Source: Candidatus Roizmanbacteria bacterium CG_4_10_14_0_8_um_filter_33_9 (lineage in GTDB: Bacteria > Patescibacteriota > Microgenomatia > UBA1406 > GWC2-37-13). Taken from it: a DNA stretch of 8,131 nucleotides. Numbering within the stretch: the first letter of the stretch is position 1; every line of letters starts with the position of its first letter. The notes under the pieces are model-generated. The model saw nothing but the letters and a program-made list of their open reading frames with translations. It did not search any database and had not been told where the DNA came from. The stretch lies in the NCBI GenBank assembly GCA_002785065.1, contig PFLI01000147.1, positions 1 to 8,131 on the forward strand, read 5' to 3'. This document shows, one piece after another, positions 6,290 to 8,131 of the stretch. Both the position numbers and the translations under genes were made by a program.

Positions 6290-7075
6290 ATGTATTTGAA
6301 AATAAATGGAATAAAGCTTCATTATATGAGAAAGGGCTCTGGGAAGCCTCTTCTATTCGTTCACGGATGGGGAGGATCCTCAAATAGTCTTGACTCATTA
6401 TCTTCTTTCTTCAAAGATACACACGATGTTATTATCCTTGACCTTCCGGGGTTTGGGAAAAGTGATCTTCCGAATTCAAACTGGGGAAGTTTTGACTACG
6501 TAGAACTTATAGCTCAGTTTATTACAAAACTTGGATTGAGTAATATTATTTATTTTGGTCATTCCTTTGGAGGAAGTCTCGGTATTATTTTATCTTCCAC
6601 ACATCCTCCTCTTATTTCCAAACTAATCCTTTGCAATAGTGCATATAAACGAACAGATAAAAAGTCAAATACTGCATCTTCATTAAAAAGACTGTTTTAT
6701 TCTATTCCTTTATTAAATAAGGCTGGACCCTTTTTCAGACGCCTGGGTTATTCTATTTTTTTTAGAAACTCAGATTTATACAAATTCCCTAAACTGGAAT
6801 CCAACTTTAAAAAAATAATGTCAGAAGATCTCACCTCACTGTTGTCAACGGTTCATGTACCAACACTTATTCTTTGGGGAGAAGAAGATAAACAAACACC
6901 CGTTTCACTCGCGTATGAACTTAAATCCAAAATTCAAAATTCCCCACTTCGTCCCGCTGATCGGGATTTCGCGGGGCAAACAAAACTCAAGATTTTTAAA
7001 GGAAAAAGGCATAACCTTCCTCTATCGGATCCACAACTAGTTGCACAAGAAATAAAGGTATTTATTAATACATGA
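6290..7075 (+). CDS. Alpha/beta hydrolase with an in-frame palindromic insertion
   Basis: This 261-residue cytoplasmic alpha/beta-hydrolase-fold enzyme has no signal peptide; the substrate is unknown (esterase, lipase-like or C-C hydrolase are all possible). The oxyanion motif HGWGG is at 25-29 and the nucleophile elbow GHSFGG at 90-95 with Ser92. Asp200 in LWGEEDK and His241 in GKRHNLP complete the triad, so it looks active. The cap between about 115 and 180 is short. Residues about 219-231 (PLRPADRDFAGQT) look extra: removing them joins KIQNS to KLKIFKG as in ordinary family members. They are encoded by a G+C-rich palindrome unlike the rest of the gene. It starts 15 bp after the dsbA-like stop and overlaps the Mur ligase start by 4 nt (ATGA), so it is operonic with both. 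The start has at best a weak TAGG upstream. Confidence 0.93.
   Translation: MYLKINGIKLHYMRKGSGKPLLFVHGWGGSSNSLDSLSSFFKDTHDVIILDLPGFGKSDLPNSNWGSFDYVELIAQFITKLGLSNIIYFGHSFGGSLGIILSSTHPPLISKLILCNSAYKRTDKKSNTASSLKRLFYSIPLLNKAGPFFRRLGYSIFFRNSDLYKFPKLESNFKKIMSEDLTSLLSTVHVPTLILWGEEDKQTPVSLAYELKSKIQNSPLRPADRDFAGQTKLKIFKGKRHNLPLSDPQLVAQEIKVFINT
6942..6976. repeat. G+C-rich imperfect palindrome inside the hydrolase gene
   Basis: The 35 bp contain 24 G/C in an otherwise AT-rich gene and are symmetric about position 6959. CCCC (6942-6945) pairs with GGGG (6973-6976), 6947 C pairs with 6971 G, and TCCCG (6952-6956) pairs with CGGGA (6962-6966) around loop CTGAT, with a flanking G-T pair. A 3 by 3 internal loop and one mismatch separate the two stems. 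It is read through in frame. The shape recalls protein-coding palindromic mini-elements such as the Rickettsia palindromic elements; no second full copy is in the window. Confidence 0.6.
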
Positions 7076-8131
7076 ATATAATCATACTGCTATCATCTAT
7101 CGTTTCAATTTTCTATTTTCTCTATTTTATTTATCTTTTTCAAATTAAAGAATATAGGTTCGATAGAATTAAAGTTATGATTCAGGAGTTGGGTTTTTTT
7201 CGGTTTTTCATTAATGCTCCTTTTAAGCTGCCTGCAAAAACATTCCGAAATATACTTATTGGCTTTATTTCTTTTTCTATATATATGTATATATATAGGG
7301 AAGTGATGTTGACTGATAACCAGATGTTAATTTTATTACTTGTCTTATTTGCTCCATTTATTTCTTTTTCTATCGTTTCAATTGGAGTAATTATTACCAG
7401 TGTATTAACTAACATTAAACGACGTCAGATTATTTTAAAGGCTAAACAAAAAGTTGAAAAATCTAAAACAGTTTTTATCGGTATAACAGGTTCGTATGGA
7501 AAAACAACAACAAAAGAACTCTTGTTTAATCTGTTATCAACTTCGTTTAACGCTGCAAAAACAGATAAAAATATGAATACTGATGTTGGAGTCGCGCTTT
7601 CAATACTCAAAAACCTCAATCCTGATACTGAATTCTTTATTACGGAAATGGGGGCGTATAGAAGAGGGGAGATTAAAACCATCTGCGATTTTGTCAAACC
7701 CACATACGGAATAATCACCGGAATCGGCAATCAACATCTTGCTTTGTTTGGATCAATTGACAATATTATTAAAACTAAAGCCGAATTGTTAAATAGTTTA
7801 CCAAAGAATGGAAAAGCTTATGTAAGCAAAGATAAGGGATTTGATTATTTCCAAAACCAAGCAACATATCCCATTATCTCTTTTGGATCATCTCATGCCG
7901 ATATTACTATAAAAAAAATATTAAACGATAAAATTCCGACATATAAAATCGAATACAAGCAAAACAGATTTTTTCTCAATACTCAAATTCCCAGTCAATT
8001 TTTAACTAATCTTCTTCCGGTCATCACTCTATCAATTGATCTCGGGGTATCTTTAAAAATTATTTCTCAAAAAATTCCTGCCATCATTAATGATCTTTAC
8101 AATCAATTGGTGAAAGTCACCAAACAGGGAA
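7072..8131 (+). CDS. murF: MurF-type Mur ligase with N-terminal membrane region (3' partial)
   Basis: The first 353 codons of a Mur ligase are present; the gene runs off the right edge. MurF adds D-Ala-D-Ala to the UDP-MurNAc-tripeptide in wall synthesis. Hydrophobic segments at about 2-25, 60-75 and 85-112 precede the ligase core, so it should sit on the membrane, unlike soluble E. coli MurF. The phrase FQIKEYRFDR after the first segment fits what I recall of such proteins in Patescibacteria. The ATP loop is GITGSYGKTTTKE at 137-149 (Lys144). Asn167-Asp171 give an NMNTD motif; Glu192 lies in EMGAYRRGEI, His222 in GIGNQHLALFGS, and Lys236 in TKAEL is the likely carbamylated lysine. The usual MurF substrate-binding N-terminal domain is replaced by the membrane region, so a related ligase is possible. 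The start overlaps the hydrolase stop (ATGA). Confidence 0.87.
   Translation, partial: MNIIILLSSIVSIFYFLYFIYLFQIKEYRFDRIKVMIQELGFFRFFINAPFKLPAKTFRNILIGFISFSIYMYIYREVMLTDNQMLILLLVLFAPFISFSIVSIGVIITSVLTNIKRRQIILKAKQKVEKSKTVFIGITGSYGKTTTKELLFNLLSTSFNAAKTDKNMNTDVGVALSILKNLNPDTEFFITEMGAYRRGEIKTICDFVKPTYGIITGIGNQHLALFGSIDNIIKTKAELLNSLPKNGKAYVSKDKGFDYFQNQATYPIISFGSSHADITIKKILNDKIPTYKIEYKQNRFFLNTQIPSQFLTNLLPVITLSIDLGVSLKIISQKIPAIINDLYNQLVKVTKQG
7277..7298. repeat. 22-bp TA-rich inverted repeat inside murF
   Basis: CTATATATAT and ATATATATAG are perfect 10-bp arms with only GT between them. The repeat encodes the Ile/Tyr-rich end of the second hydrophobic segment (SIYMYIYR). It is followed by AGGGAAG and a Met codon at 7306. 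It may be only a by-product of Ile and Tyr codons, but it could fold in the mRNA. Confidence 0.55.

Noticed and set aside
7182..7730. Minus-strand open frames under murF
   Set aside because: The plus strand encodes clear Mur ligase motifs across the same bases; the antisense translations show no recognisable family.
7306..8131. Met79 as the true murF start
   Set aside because: The upstream 78 codons contain a membrane segment and an FQIKEYRFDR stretch that look like genuine protein, and the start at 7072 makes a standard ATGA overlap.
1..8131. Alternative genetic code with UGA read as Gly
   Set aside because: UGA ends genes at sensible domain boundaries (1449, 2039, 5386, 7075), twice overlapping the next ATG, so it is a stop here.

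Overview
This is an AT-rich window (roughly one third G+C by eye) packed with eight complete genes and one gene cut by the right edge. Gene content points to a Candidate Phyla Radiation / Patescibacteria genome, possibly of the Microgenomates type (weakly supported). The reasons are short genes with almost no spacers, several proteins held by a single N-terminal membrane anchor, a lysozyme-like surface protein and a membrane-anchored MurF of the style seen in that group, a minimal Obg, and almost no Shine-Dalgarno sequences. UGA acts as an ordinary stop codon (for example at the two ATGA gene overlaps), which argues against Gracilibacteria and Absconditabacteria, where UGA encodes Gly.

Layout. 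7-2769 (+): a cell-surface lysozyme-like protein, a small anchored protein of unknown function translationally overlapped with it, and an AlkD-type DNA glycosylase. 2753-3697 (-): the ribosome-assembly GTPase Obg, convergent with alkD and overlapping it by 17 bp. 3728-4840 (+): an anchored protein with two beta-sandwich domains, divergent from obg across only 30 bp that appear to hold back-to-back promoters. 4877-5386 (+): a NYN/LabA-like putative ribonuclease. 5387-5629: the only sizeable gap, without a gene but with several weak hairpins and a plausible promoter at its right end. 5630-8131 (+): a tight run of an anchored DsbA-like thioredoxin protein, an alpha/beta hydrolase and a membrane-anchored MurF-type Mur ligase (incomplete).

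How they may work together. Much of the window concerns the cell envelope: wall precursor synthesis (MurF), wall cleavage or binding (lysozyme-like protein), possible glycan binding (beta-sandwich protein) and disulfide handling outside the membrane (DsbA-like). The lysozyme-like domain has eight cysteines and the rest of that protein has none, which makes it a natural candidate client of the DsbA-like protein. AlkD, Obg and NYN are housekeeping or nucleic-acid functions.

The most unusual signal is a 35-bp G+C-rich imperfect palindrome sitting in frame inside the alpha/beta hydrolase gene (6942-6976). It looks like a small inserted palindromic element that adds about 13 residues just before the catalytic histidine. 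No tRNA, rRNA, CRISPR array, transposase or phage gene was found.
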